The notes beneath the pieces are model-generated. The model did not search any database and was not told the DNA's origin. It worked only from the letters and a program-made list of their open reading frames with translations. This document shows, piece after piece, positions 8,803-16,842 of a stretch of 64,000 bases of DNA (the stretch's first letter is position 1; the number at the start of each line of letters is the position of its first letter). This DNA is from Burkholderiales bacterium (GTDB lineage Bacteria > Pseudomonadota > Gammaproteobacteria > Burkholderiales > WYBJ01): positions 49,586-113,585 of the forward strand of contig JALHQN010000019.1 of the NCBI GenBank assembly GCA_022841915.1. Reading direction: 5' to 3'. The translations under genes and the position numbers were made by a program.

Positions 8803-9102
8803 TCAGATCACCGCGGTCATGATGCCGTCGATGATGTTCGGAACGTAGACCATGAAGAGTGCGAACACGACACCGACGAGCGCGGGGATGGGGGACGAGC
8901 GGGCAATGCCGATGCCGGCGCCGAGGATGAAGGCGGCAATGGCGATCGACTTACCCAGAAAACCCGTCACCCAGTTGAGCAGGGTGGTGTACATGGTCTG
9001 GAACTCGGTGCCGGTGGTACCGGCCAGGGCGGCGCCGGTGCCGAGGGCGAGGAGGATGCCGAGGGCTACGGCGGTGGAAGCGGTGGGACGGGTGTTGCGC
9101 AT
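8803..9102 (-). CDS. traA: TraA-like conjugative pilin (prepilin)
   Basis: Start taken at ATG 9102, eight bases after AGGAG; the upstream GTG at 9111 would sit inside that Shine-Dalgarno site. 99 residues: a long leader peptide with a possible cut at GAALAG, then two hydrophobic helices separated by a short basic turn (ARSSPI), ending VYVPNIIDGIMTAVI. This is the plan of F/TrhA-type pilins. Position directly before traL supports it. The pilus subunit would be matured by leader peptidase or by the S26 peptidase of the same operon. Confidence 0.85.
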   Translation of the reverse strand: MRNTRPTASTAVALGILLALGTGAALAGTTGTEFQTMYTTLLNWVTGFLGKSIAIAAFILGAGIGIARSSPIPALVGVVFALFMVYVPNIIDGIMTAVI

Positions 9103-9130
9103 GACGAGCACTCCTGTGGTGGAAGGGTTG

Positions 9131-9646
9131 TTACGGGTGAAACACGGGTGACACGGATGAGTGAGATGCCGGACGAATAGCGTGGCTCGACTGAGTCCGG
9201 GGTTCCGAACCGGGTTCGGGTGCTAAGTGACGACGCACCCGGGTGATATAGGCCGCGCGCAGCGCGGGCGTGGTGGCGTTGTAGGCGCCGACCGCTTCCC
9301 AGGTGTAGCCGTGGCGGGCCACGTTCTGGGCGAGGATCCAGGCGCCGACGTGAATGCTGGTGCAGGGGTCGAACAGGTCCTGCTCGTGAATGCCGTACTG
9401 GGCGAGCTTCGGCAGCCACCAGGAATTGATCTGCATGAGGCCGATGTCCCGGGAGCCGTTGCGGTTGCGGCCTACGGCTTGGGGGTTCAGGGCGGATTCG
9501 GTTCTGGCGATCGCGTGGAGGAGCTGGCTGCTGACCTGGTAGCGCGTGGCGGCTTCCTCCCAGCAGGCTTGAGCTGGTTGCACGGCGGATGCGCATAGCA
9601 TCGCGGCGATACGCGCGTACTCCCTGACTCTTCTGGATGCGTGCAA
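9131..9646 (-). CDS. Lytic transglycosylase of the transfer operon (SLT domain)
   Basis: 171 residues with a signal peptide (hydrophobic segment ending ASAVQPAQA) and a soluble lytic transglycosylase domain: catalytic Glu in IARTESALNPQAVG, then the family boxes SRDIGLMQINSWWLPKL and GAWILAQNVARHG, and VGAYNA. Such enzymes (VirB1, TrbN, P19) open peptidoglycan for pilus and channel assembly. It is the first gene of the minus-strand operon, 28 bases before traA, and faces the relaxase gene on the other strand. The last about 30 residues are low complexity. Confidence 0.9.
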   Translation of the reverse strand: MHASRRVREYARIAAMLCASAVQPAQACWEEAATRYQVSSQLLHAIARTESALNPQAVGRNRNGSRDIGLMQINSWWLPKLAQYGIHEQDLFDPCTSIHVGAWILAQNVARHGYTWEAVGAYNATTPALRAAYITRVRRHLAPEPGSEPRTQSSHAIRPASHSSVSPVFHP

Positions 9647-9920
9647 ACCGGTCTCCTGGGAAACGATGTCTTGATGCCCTGCTGTCGCTGCATCGGTACG
9701 GACATCGTAGGGAGGAGCTCGCGAGAAGGCCCGTCGAATGGGAGCCTCATTTAAGCTCCCATGACGCTTGACTTTCTTGATTCGATGGCAAATCGCCTGT
9801 CATTTGGCCGGAAAAGCCATGGGTTTTCAGGGGCGGGCGGGTTTGTCAATAGATCATCGGAGCTTTTTTGCGGCTCCAATACGCATGGCGAGGGCGCGAA
9901 AGCAGGGGAATACTCGCTTC
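9647..9920. promoter_or_regulatory. Divergent control region with two related hairpins (possible oriT or operator)
   Basis: Gap of 270 bases between the transfer operon (minus) and traI (plus). A perfect 8-bp inverted repeat ATGGGAGC / GCTCCCAT with a 9-base loop lies at 9738-9762. A second hairpin with the core arms GGAGC / GCTCC and again a 9-base loop (starting with six T) lies at 9859-9877. Both arms therefore share the same core and spacing. The region must hold promoters for both directions. Location next to a relaxase makes an origin of transfer possible; that is inference. Confidence 0.5.
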
Positions 9921-11246
9921 ATGCGTATCGATTCTTGCCAGTCCGCCCGATCCAATGAGGGCTCTGGATGCCCGCATGACGGGGAGCTGCCGGTGCTTCG
10001 GCCTTTCGATGTCATCGAGCGCACCGGTGCGGGCCAGCGGATCGATCTTGTGCGCATCCTGCTTGGCTACCCGCGCGAGGTCTTCGCATCGGCCGTGACG
10101 CCGGTATTGGAAGGTTTTGCGGATTTCGTTCAGTTGCTCCCGGCGATGGAGTCGCCATACCACCGCGAGTGCGGAGGGCGCTTCATCCACTCGCTGGAGA
10201 TCGTGCTGCGAGCGCTGCATCATCGTCGGGGTCAGGTGCTCCCGCGTGGGGCGCCGCCGGAGGTCATCGGGCTGCATGCGCATCGCTGGACCTACGCCGT
10301 CTTCGTGGCTGCGCTGCTCTCACCGCTCCCGAGATTGACGCTCGCGTCGCGCGTGGTTCTGCGCGGTCACGGACACGATCTTGAGGTATGGGATCCGATC
10401 CAAGGTGGCATGTCCGTGATCGGGGCGACGGCGTACCGGATTGAGGTTCTGGACGACAACTGCCTGACCGATTCGCTTGCGGGCTTGCCCACGCGACTCT
10501 ATGGGGTATGGGTTCCTGAATCGGTACGGGACTGGTTGGATCAAGCCCCTGGACTGACGGAAGAGTTGGATTGCTGTCTCGCAGGCCGCACCGTGAAGCA
10601 TCACGGCGCGATCGCCGCAATGGTTCGGCGGGCGATGGGCGCGTCCTTTTCTGGAGAGGGCGTCCCTGTTGCCGGGGACTGCGGCAGAGCTCCCCCGGCA
10701 TTTGACGGGCATCCACCTCACGGCGATTCAGAGGCCTTGCTTGCCGTGGGAGCGAGCGAGAGAGGAGCGCCGATGCCTCGTGTATCTGGCGCAAGCGCCA
10801 GTGATGCAATCGGCACGGGGCAGGCGCTGGACATCGCTCAGGACTTCATGCGCTGGATCAAGTCCGGAATCGCGCGCGGAGCGATTCGAGTGAACGACAC
10901 CGACGCCTTGGTCCATCGTGTGCCGGAGGGGATCCTGCTCGTTTCGCCACGCATCTTCAGGGACTACGCCAAGCGGCTTCGGCGAGAGGGCGGTGCGGTG
11001 CTCACTGAGCTACCGAGCGATCCTGGCGATGCCGCCAAGTGGGTGCAGCGTCAGGTGCTGCGGGCGGACTGGCATCTTCGTGCCGACACTGGTGCCAATA
11101 TCATTGATTACCAATTCCGGGACGGACCCCGAAAGGGCGCCCGTTTGTCTGGCGTAGTCATTCGGGATCCTGGCCAGCTCCTGGATCAGGTGCCGGTGAT
11201 CAGCGACATGCTTGTCTGCGCGTCTGCACTGGAGGGGGGCAGCTGA
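9921..11246 (+). CDS. traI: MOB_H family relaxase (TraI_2 domain protein)
   Basis: The frame is open from a TTG at 9768; I take ATG 9921 because the conserved part GELPVLRPFDVIE starts soon after, with ATG 9885 as alternative (441 residues from 9921). The N-terminal TraI_2 domain shows FVQLLPAMESPYHRECGG followed by FIHSLEIVLRAL and RWTYAVFVAALL. The C-terminal TraI_2_C domain shows DALVHRVPEGILLVSPRIF and TGANIIDYQF. MOB_H relaxases nick and pilot DNA of SXT/R391 and PFGI-type elements. Odd point: after AALL, where family members carry HDxGK, this protein reads SPLPRL, so that metal-binding motif is missing. It is followed by traD after one base. Confidence 0.85.
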   Translation: MRIDSCQSARSNEGSGCPHDGELPVLRPFDVIERTGAGQRIDLVRILLGYPREVFASAVTPVLEGFADFVQLLPAMESPYHRECGGRFIHSLEIVLRALHHRRGQVLPRGAPPEVIGLHAHRWTYAVFVAALLSPLPRLTLASRVVLRGHGHDLEVWDPIQGGMSVIGATAYRIEVLDDNCLTDSLAGLPTRLYGVWVPESVRDWLDQAPGLTEELDCCLAGRTVKHHGAIAAMVRRAMGASFSGEGVPVAGDCGRAPPAFDGHPPHGDSEALLAVGASERGAPMPRVSGASASDAIGTGQALDIAQDFMRWIKSGIARGAIRVNDTDALVHRVPEGILLVSPRIFRDYAKRLRREGGAVLTELPSDPGDAAKWVQRQVLRADWHLRADTGANIIDYQFRDGPRKGARLSGVVIRDPGQLLDQVPVISDMLVCASALEGGS

Positions 11247-11247
11247 C

Positions 11248-13251
11248 GTGTCTTATCCGCTTGAATCGTTGCTGCGGCCCGCCTACGAACTACGGGCGGC
11301 CAGTGTTTCGATGTGCGCAGCGATGCTCGTGCTCGTCACGCCGGATACCTTTCTGCTGTCGGCGGGTTTGTCATGGGCACTCGGTGGTTGCTTGCTTGGG
11401 CATGCGATATGGCGAGGCCGCGCCGGTGTGCGAAATCTGCGCTACCGCATGAATCTGCGCCGCCAGTGGCCCTATGTCGCCGGGGCCGATGCCATACCTT
11501 GGTCGCAGCAGCGTCTGTTCCTGGGTCGTGGGTTCCGCTGGGATCAGCGACACACCCAGCGGCTTCACGAAGCCCTCCTCCCCGAGAAGCAGTCTCTGGT
11601 TGGCGCGGGCTGGATCGGACGCCTGGCACGTCGTCTAGAGCCTGCCGGGACCGAGTCATCTGCCATAGGCGGTGAGCCGGCGCTGCATGGTGTCGAGCTT
11701 GATGAGAAGGAGATTTGGATGGGTGTCGGCGACCGGGTCGGCCACACCTTGGTGCTGGGTACCACCCGGGTCGGAAAGACGCGCCTGGCCGAGGTACTGA
11801 TCACCCAGGACATCCGTCGCGGCGAGGTGGTGATCGTGTTCGATCCCAAGGGAGATATCGAGCTTCTGCGCCGCATCTACGCAGAGGCCAAGCGTGCCGG
11901 CCGTGCGGCGGAGTTTTACATGTTTCATCTGGGTCATCCCGAGATCTCGGCGCGCTACAACCCGGTCGGCAGCTTCTCGCGGATCACCGAGGTGGCGACA
12001 CGGATTGCCGGTCAATTGCCTTCGGAAGGGCAGTCGGCCGCGTTCCGGGAATTCGTATGGCGTTTCGTGAATGTGATGGCGCGTGCCTTGGTCGCCCTCG
12101 GCCGCAAGCCCGACTACGAGCAGATCAATCGCTATGCCTCCAACGTCGAGCCGCTGCTCATCGACTACTACGAGCACTGGCTCGACGGGGAAGCGGCCGC
12201 GGCCGGCTGGCGCGATGAAGTGCAATCGATGGCGATCGACAAGAAGAGCCTCGACAAGGGATTGCAGTCCAGAGGTGTTCGGGCAGTCACTCTGGTCGAA
12301 TATGCCCGGCGCAGGAAGCTCTACGATCCCATCGCACATGCGCTCGCCTCGACCCTCAACTATGAAAAGAGCTACTTCGACAAACTTGTTGCCTCGCTGC
12401 TTCCGCTGATGGAGAAGCTGACCACGGGGCGCACGGCCTCGTTGCTCTCGCCGGCATTGGACGATCCGGCCGACTGGCGGCCGGTCTTCGACTGGGCGAC
12501 GGTGATCAATCTGCGAGGGATCGTCTATATCGGACTCGATGCGCTCTCAGACTACGAAGTGGCAGGCGCGGTGGGCAACTCCATGTTTGCCGATCTCACC
12601 AGCGTCGCCGGCAGTCTCTACAAGCATGGCGCCGGTATCGGGCTGCCGGTTGAGATACCCCCACCATGCATCGCGATTCATGCCGACGAGTTCAATGAGC
12701 TGATCGGCGACGAATTCGTGCCGCTGCTCAACAAGGCGGGCGGAGCGGGTTTTCAGGTGACGGCGTACACGCAGACCTGGTCGGATGTCGAGGCGCGCAT
12801 CGGCTCGCGCGCCAAGGCCGGTCAGATTGCCGGCAACTTCAATACGCTCATCATGCTGCGGGTAAAGGAGATTGCCACGGCCGAGCTTCTGACCAGCCAG
12901 CTTCCCGAGGTGCGGGTGATGTCGACGGTCGTTTCCTCGTCGGTTTCCGACACCAACGATCCGGCAGATTTCGCGGACTTCGCGAGCCGGAACGAAGACC
13001 GGATATCGGTTCAACCCACACCCATGCTAGCGCCGAGTGACCTGGTGCAGTTGCCCAAGGGGCAGGCGTTCGCCCTCATTCACGGTGGGCATCTCTACAA
13101 ACTTCGCATGCCGCTGCCGGACGCGAGTGACGACCCGTGCATACCGAGGAGCTTGGCCACCATTGGCGACGAGGTCAGGCAGCGCTACGACGGCCCATGG
13201 CGCCGGCCCCGGGTCGCCGCCCCTGAGGCAAAGGGTGAGCATGTCGTCTAG
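11248..13251 (+). CDS. traD: TraD, conjugative coupling ATPase (SXT/TOL type)
   Basis: Start taken at GTG 11248, preceded by GGAGGGGGG and one base after the traI stop; 667 residues. Two N-terminal membrane segments (about residues 20-60), then an ATPase of the VirD4/TraD family with Walker A GTTRVGKTR (about 171-179), VIVFDPKGDIELL, GQSAAFREFVWRFVNVMARA split by family spacing, Walker B-type CIAIHADEFNEL and a sensor region QTWSDVEARIGSRAKAGQI. TraD docks the relaxase-DNA complex to the secretion channel at the inner membrane. The traI-traD-DUF4400 order is typical of integrative conjugative elements. Confidence 0.94.
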   Translation: MSYPLESLLRPAYELRAASVSMCAAMLVLVTPDTFLLSAGLSWALGGCLLGHAIWRGRAGVRNLRYRMNLRRQWPYVAGADAIPWSQQRLFLGRGFRWDQRHTQRLHEALLPEKQSLVGAGWIGRLARRLEPAGTESSAIGGEPALHGVELDEKEIWMGVGDRVGHTLVLGTTRVGKTRLAEVLITQDIRRGEVVIVFDPKGDIELLRRIYAEAKRAGRAAEFYMFHLGHPEISARYNPVGSFSRITEVATRIAGQLPSEGQSAAFREFVWRFVNVMARALVALGRKPDYEQINRYASNVEPLLIDYYEHWLDGEAAAAGWRDEVQSMAIDKKSLDKGLQSRGVRAVTLVEYARRRKLYDPIAHALASTLNYEKSYFDKLVASLLPLMEKLTTGRTASLLSPALDDPADWRPVFDWATVINLRGIVYIGLDALSDYEVAGAVGNSMFADLTSVAGSLYKHGAGIGLPVEIPPPCIAIHADEFNELIGDEFVPLLNKAGGAGFQVTAYTQTWSDVEARIGSRAKAGQIAGNFNTLIMLRVKEIATAELLTSQLPEVRVMSTVVSSSVSDTNDPADFADFASRNEDRISVQPTPMLAPSDLVQLPKGQAFALIHGGHLYKLRMPLPDASDDPCIPRSLATIGDEVRQRYDGPWRRPRVAAPEAKGEHVV

Positions 13252-13954
13252 GAACGCTTCCTTTCGGGATCATGTCCTCACCGGAGTGATGCTTGCACCA
13301 CTTCGGTATGCGTTTGGAGCGCTGCTTGGCGCCGCAGGCATCGTGCTGCTTACCTGGGTTGTCCAGTGGACCTTTGTGGTGAACGTCTGGCCGGAGGGCA
13401 TCGAGCATTTGAAGGCGATTCTTGCGGCAGACAGGGCGCACGGGGAGGCGCTTGCCATTCGTCAGGGGGTAAGTCCCGAGGTCATCATCGGTGCGGCCAA
13501 CTTTCTCTATGGTGTGCTGTTCGAGGCAACGGGCATACACGCCATGGGAGAGCGTTTTGCCGAAGGCAGCGCGCTGTCGGTCCCAGACACGATCATGCGC
13601 AACACCTACCTGGACAACTGGAAAGCGGTCGAGGTCGCGATGGTGGGGGCGCAGCTCTTGGGGGTTCGTTGCGCAACGATCTTCCTGGTGACGCCGCTTG
13701 TACTCCTGTTCTATTCGGTGGGCGCCATGGATGGGTTGAGCGAGCGAGGGATTCGGCGTGCTTCAGGAGGCTCCGAGTCGTCGAGCCTGTACCACAGGGG
13801 CAAGTATGCGCAGGTGATCGTCGTGGGGGGCGTCATCCTTGTTTGTGCTGTCTGGCCGGAACCGGTTGATACACCCGCAATGGGTCTCGGGATTGGAGTG
13901 CTGATCGGTCTTGCTGCGCGGGTGCAGTGGGCCTTCTACAAGAAGTACCTTTGA
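13241..13954 (+). CDS. DUF4400 integrating conjugative element membrane protein
   Basis: ATG 13241 lies inside the last codons of traD (11-base overlap) and gives 237 residues. There are about four hydrophobic segments: near residues 20-40, around the FLYGVLF region, one at IFLVTPLVLLFYSVGAMDGL, and one or two near the C-terminus. The conserved stretch VGAMDGLSERGIRRASGG followed by ESSSLYHRGKY is the DUF4400 signature. The molecular role is unknown; members always lie next to traD in such elements and are thought to be part of the transfer apparatus. It ends the visible plus-strand transfer arm. Confidence 0.88.
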   Translation: MSSRNASFRDHVLTGVMLAPLRYAFGALLGAAGIVLLTWVVQWTFVVNVWPEGIEHLKAILAADRAHGEALAIRQGVSPEVIIGAANFLYGVLFEATGIHAMGERFAEGSALSVPDTIMRNTYLDNWKAVEVAMVGAQLLGVRCATIFLVTPLVLLFYSVGAMDGLSERGIRRASGGSESSSLYHRGKYAQVIVVGGVILVCAVWPEPVDTPAMGLGIGVLIGLAARVQWAFYKKYL

Positions 13955-13995
13955 CGGCGGCTCTCAGCGCAGGTCGGTCGATATCCACCGAAGCT

Positions 13996-14020
13996 TTCGA
14001 ATCCCGATGTCGCTCTGCGC
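13996..14020. repeat. Imperfect direct repeat, copy 1, at the edge of the transfer module
   Basis: TTCGAATCCCGATGTCGC followed by TCTGCGC. A second copy with a 5-base insertion and few mismatches lies at 14208-14237. Both sit in the 359-base non-coding gap (13955-14313) between the DUF4400 gene and the catabolic block, where I see no convincing gene, RNA or strong terminator. Such repeats can mark an old insertion or recombination join, but they may also be by chance. Confidence 0.5.
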
Positions 14021-14207
14021 CAACCACTAATCGATTTGACAAGCTCGAAAAAATGCAAGGCCTACAGGTGCCTGAGCCCGCCACGGGGGCGCAAACTGCG
14101 AAGCACCTCCGGAGCATGCATCATCCTGCAGCAATACTCTTCTACCAGCGCGGATACAGCATAGTGGTTGCACGACGGAATCGTTGTCGATTCCTTGTCA
14201 CGGTCGA

Positions 14208-14237
14208 TTCGAATCCTGATCCGATGTCGCGCTGCGC
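14208..14237. repeat. Imperfect direct repeat, copy 2
   Basis: TTCGAATCCTGATCCGATGT followed by CGCGCTGCGC. It matches the copy at 13996-14020 except for an inserted CCGAT-like duplication and two substitutions. The distance between copies is about 212 bases. Confidence 0.5.
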
Positions 14238-14313
14238 GAATGGCCGCGACCTCGCCCATCTCTGCTGCTGCTCGTCGCACCAAGCACAGGAAACGTCAGC
14301 TTCTGCCTGGGCG

Positions 14314-15297
14314 CTACCGATACACCGCCTGAATCAGACCTCGCAGGTAACCCACCACGAATGCCGTGTTAGCGACATCGGCTTCCGGAAACGTGGGCGA
14401 ATGGTCAAGGCTGAACGGCCCGTTAAAGCCGACGTCCCGATAGGCTTGCATGGCTCGGAACATGTCGACGTCACCTTCGTCGACAAAAGTCTCCTGAAAT
14501 CTCGGAAACTCACCGCGCACGTTTCGAAAGTGGACCATGACGATCTTGCCTATCGAGCCCATCTCGCGGATCGCCTCGTACACGTTCACGCCCTTCATCT
14601 CGGTGACGCACCCCTGGCAGAACAGCATGCCGTTCGAATGGGATGGAACGACGTCGAAGATCTGGCGGTACTGATCGAAGTTGGAGGCGATATGCGCGGC
14701 CCCTGCCAGTGCGGGCGTTCCGTAGGGGACAGGGGGATCATCGGGGTGTAGCGCCAAGCGTACGTCCGCATCTTGGGCGACGGGCACCACGGCCCGAAGG
14801 AAATAGGCGAGGTTGTCCCACATCTGCTGCTCGGACAAGGGCGGGTCGATGGGCGGTGCGGGTTTCTTCAAGTATTCTTCGTAGTCGAAGCTGATGTACT
14901 CGGCGCCTCCTCGGCCCCGCACTGGGGCGGATCGAAGCAGCTTCGAGTTGAGTAGCTTGAAGTTGTAGGCGAGTATCGGAATGCCGGCTGCTCCCATCCC
15001 GATGATGGCATTGAGTAGCCACTGGATCTTGCCGTCCCGGCCAGGCAGGCCGCGCTTGATCTCGTCGAAGCCACTCGTCGCCAGCACAGTGCGAAGCTCC
15101 AGTCCATGCGAGGCCACTGTCGACTTGGCGCGCTGGAAGAAGAGGCGAGCAGATTCGGGTGTCGACAGATCGATGGCGTTACCCGGGCGCAGACCATCGG
15201 GAATGTCCATAGCTACGCAGTCAACGCCGAGCGTCTTAAGGAGCCGCAGACGTTGTTTGAGGTCGCCGTCCCAGCTCGCTTTGTCCTGAATCAACAT
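14314..15297 (-). CDS. UxuA-like (mannonate dehydratase family) TIM-barrel enzyme
   Basis: 327 residues. Motifs of the UxuA family: LALHPDDPPVPYGTPAL in the middle, GMLFCQGCVTEMKGVNV, IVMVHFRNVRGEFPRFQETF with the trailing F, and near the end FNGPFSLDHSPTFPEAD. The metal ligands Cys, two His and Asp of the family appear conserved. Mannonate dehydratase removes water from D-mannonate, but this copy is shorter than the E. coli enzyme (394) and other sugar-acid substrates are possible. It starts 12 bases after a Bug binding-protein gene, so the two are probably one operon for uptake and first conversion of a sugar acid. Confidence 0.75.
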   Translation of the reverse strand: MLIQDKASWDGDLKQRLRLLKTLGVDCVAMDIPDGLRPGNAIDLSTPESARLFFQRAKSTVASHGLELRTVLATSGFDEIKRGLPGRDGKIQWLLNAIIGMGAAGIPILAYNFKLLNSKLLRSAPVRGRGGAEYISFDYEEYLKKPAPPIDPPLSEQQMWDNLAYFLRAVVPVAQDADVRLALHPDDPPVPYGTPALAGAAHIASNFDQYRQIFDVVPSHSNGMLFCQGCVTEMKGVNVYEAIREMGSIGKIVMVHFRNVRGEFPRFQETFVDEGDVDMFRAMQAYRDVGFNGPFSLDHSPTFPEADVANTAFVVGYLRGLIQAVYR

Positions 15298-15309
15298 CCT
15301 CTATCTCTC

Positions 15310-16296
15310 TCAGTCAATCCGTATGCCGGCAGAGTCGATGACTTTCTTCCATTTCGCGACCTGCCCGAGCACGTAGGCCTTGGCCTGCTCGGGGGTCATG
15401 CGCGAAGTGTCGGTGCCCTGATGAGCCAGTGCGGTCGAGACTTCTTTCGATTCAGAAGCCTTCCCGATCGCAGTGTTAAGTATGCCCACGATATCAGCGG
15501 GCGTCTTGGCGGGAGCGGCGAATGCGCCGAACGTCGCCGACTCGAATCCAGGGACGCCAGATTCTGATGCGGTCGGTATCTCCGGCGCTGAGGCGCTGCG
15601 CCGTGCGCTGGTGATGGCGAGCGCTCGAATACGCCCCGCTCGCACATGAGGGAGCAGCGAGGGTGCGGAGCCGAACATGACGTCAATGCGGCCCCCAACC
15701 ATGTCGGGCACAGTGGTCGAGCTCCCTTTGTATGGAACATGGAGCATATCGATCCCAGTCTGCATCTTGAACAATTCCATGGTCAGATGCAGACCGCCGC
15801 CCACCCCGGTAGATGCATAGATCACCTTGCCCGGTGCTGCCTTCGCAAGCGCGATTAGCGACTTTACGTCCTTGGCGGCGACGGTATTGTTGACCACGAG
15901 CAGGTAGGGCGCGATACCCAACATGCCTATGACGACGAAGTCTCGCTCGACGTTAAAGGGGGTGGTCTTCTGCAGCAGGTGATTAGCGGCGACCGACGTA
16001 TTCAGGACGAGCAGGGTATGACCGTCCGGCTGCGCCCTCGCCACCAGTTCCGCGGCAATGTTTCCCGAGGCGCCCGGTCTATTGTCCGCCACAAATTGGC
16101 GATTGAACGCCTCGGTGAGGCTCCGAGCGTAAATGCGCCCCATTACATCGGCGCTGGACCCAGGCGGATACGGTACCACGACACGCACGGGCCGTGACGG
16201 ATACGGCTCTGCGCCAATGGCACCCCACGTCGTTAGCATGCCGGCAATGGCAAACGCTCGGCAAAGCAAATGTGTAGATCGCATGCCAAGCCCCAT
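15310..16296 (-). CDS. Bug/TctC-type tripartite tricarboxylate transporter binding protein 1
   Basis: 328 residues from ATG 16296 (an inner ATG at 16284 is also possible). Signal peptide with cleavage near GAIGAEPYPSRP, then the Bug hallmarks PYPSRPVRVVVPYPPGSSAD, VADNRPGASGNIAAELVA and HVPYKGSS. Bug proteins are periplasmic receptors for carboxylates that feed TctA/TctB permeases; the ligand cannot be read from sequence. The neighbour 12 bases downstream is UxuA-like, suggesting a sugar-acid ligand. Confidence 0.92.
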   Translation of the reverse strand: MGLGMRSTHLLCRAFAIAGMLTTWGAIGAEPYPSRPVRVVVPYPPGSSADVMGRIYARSLTEAFNRQFVADNRPGASGNIAAELVARAQPDGHTLLVLNTSVAANHLLQKTTPFNVERDFVVIGMLGIAPYLLVVNNTVAAKDVKSLIALAKAAPGKVIYASTGVGGGLHLTMELFKMQTGIDMLHVPYKGSSTTVPDMVGGRIDVMFGSAPSLLPHVRAGRIRALAITSARRSASAPEIPTASESGVPGFESATFGAFAAPAKTPADIVGILNTAIGKASESKEVSTALAHQGTDTSRMTPEQAKAYVLGQVAKWKKVIDSAGIRID

Positions 16297-16842
16297 TTCG
16301 CCAGTGAGCGCCCATTGTGATCCCTGTACGGCACACAGTACAACTTGTTTTCGATGGAGCGCTTGGACATGTCGACCGGAACCACGCAGAGGGCTTGGGG
16401 GAAAACGGCTTCAGTAGCACGATCTGCGACACACCAACACGAGGATTGCAGCAGGACATGACGAGCGCATGGTGCTTAAGAATTCGCTCGCCTGAGCGTA
16501 GTCAGGGTGATGAGGCGTGATACGGTGAAAGCGGACCCAGTGTTAAGGGGGGGCGAAAGGAACTCCGTGCGATTTTCACACCACTCAACAATGGCGACGA
16601 AACAGAGCACATTATGGACTCCGAGTCAGGGCAGCTGCCGCGGCCGCATCATAACCGTGTAACCTATCCTGGGCGAACCGCAGATCACCGGCCCATACGC
16701 AGTGCTGGCGGCTTGATAGAACGATCTTGCCAGTACAATGTCTGTACGAGGTACCGACACTAAATCGGTGGAGGCGGTGGGCCCCACGAGGAGAGTTAGC
16801 GACTGTGCCCACAGCATCGGCGCCAAATTTGGGGGATCGACG
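16297..16842. other. Intergenic region between divergent Bug genes
   Basis: About 546 bases without a convincing gene. It must carry promoters for the Bug genes on both sides; an open frame continues upstream of the second Bug gene from 16738 but has no family similarity. No clear operator palindrome or RNA was recognised. Confidence 0.5.
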
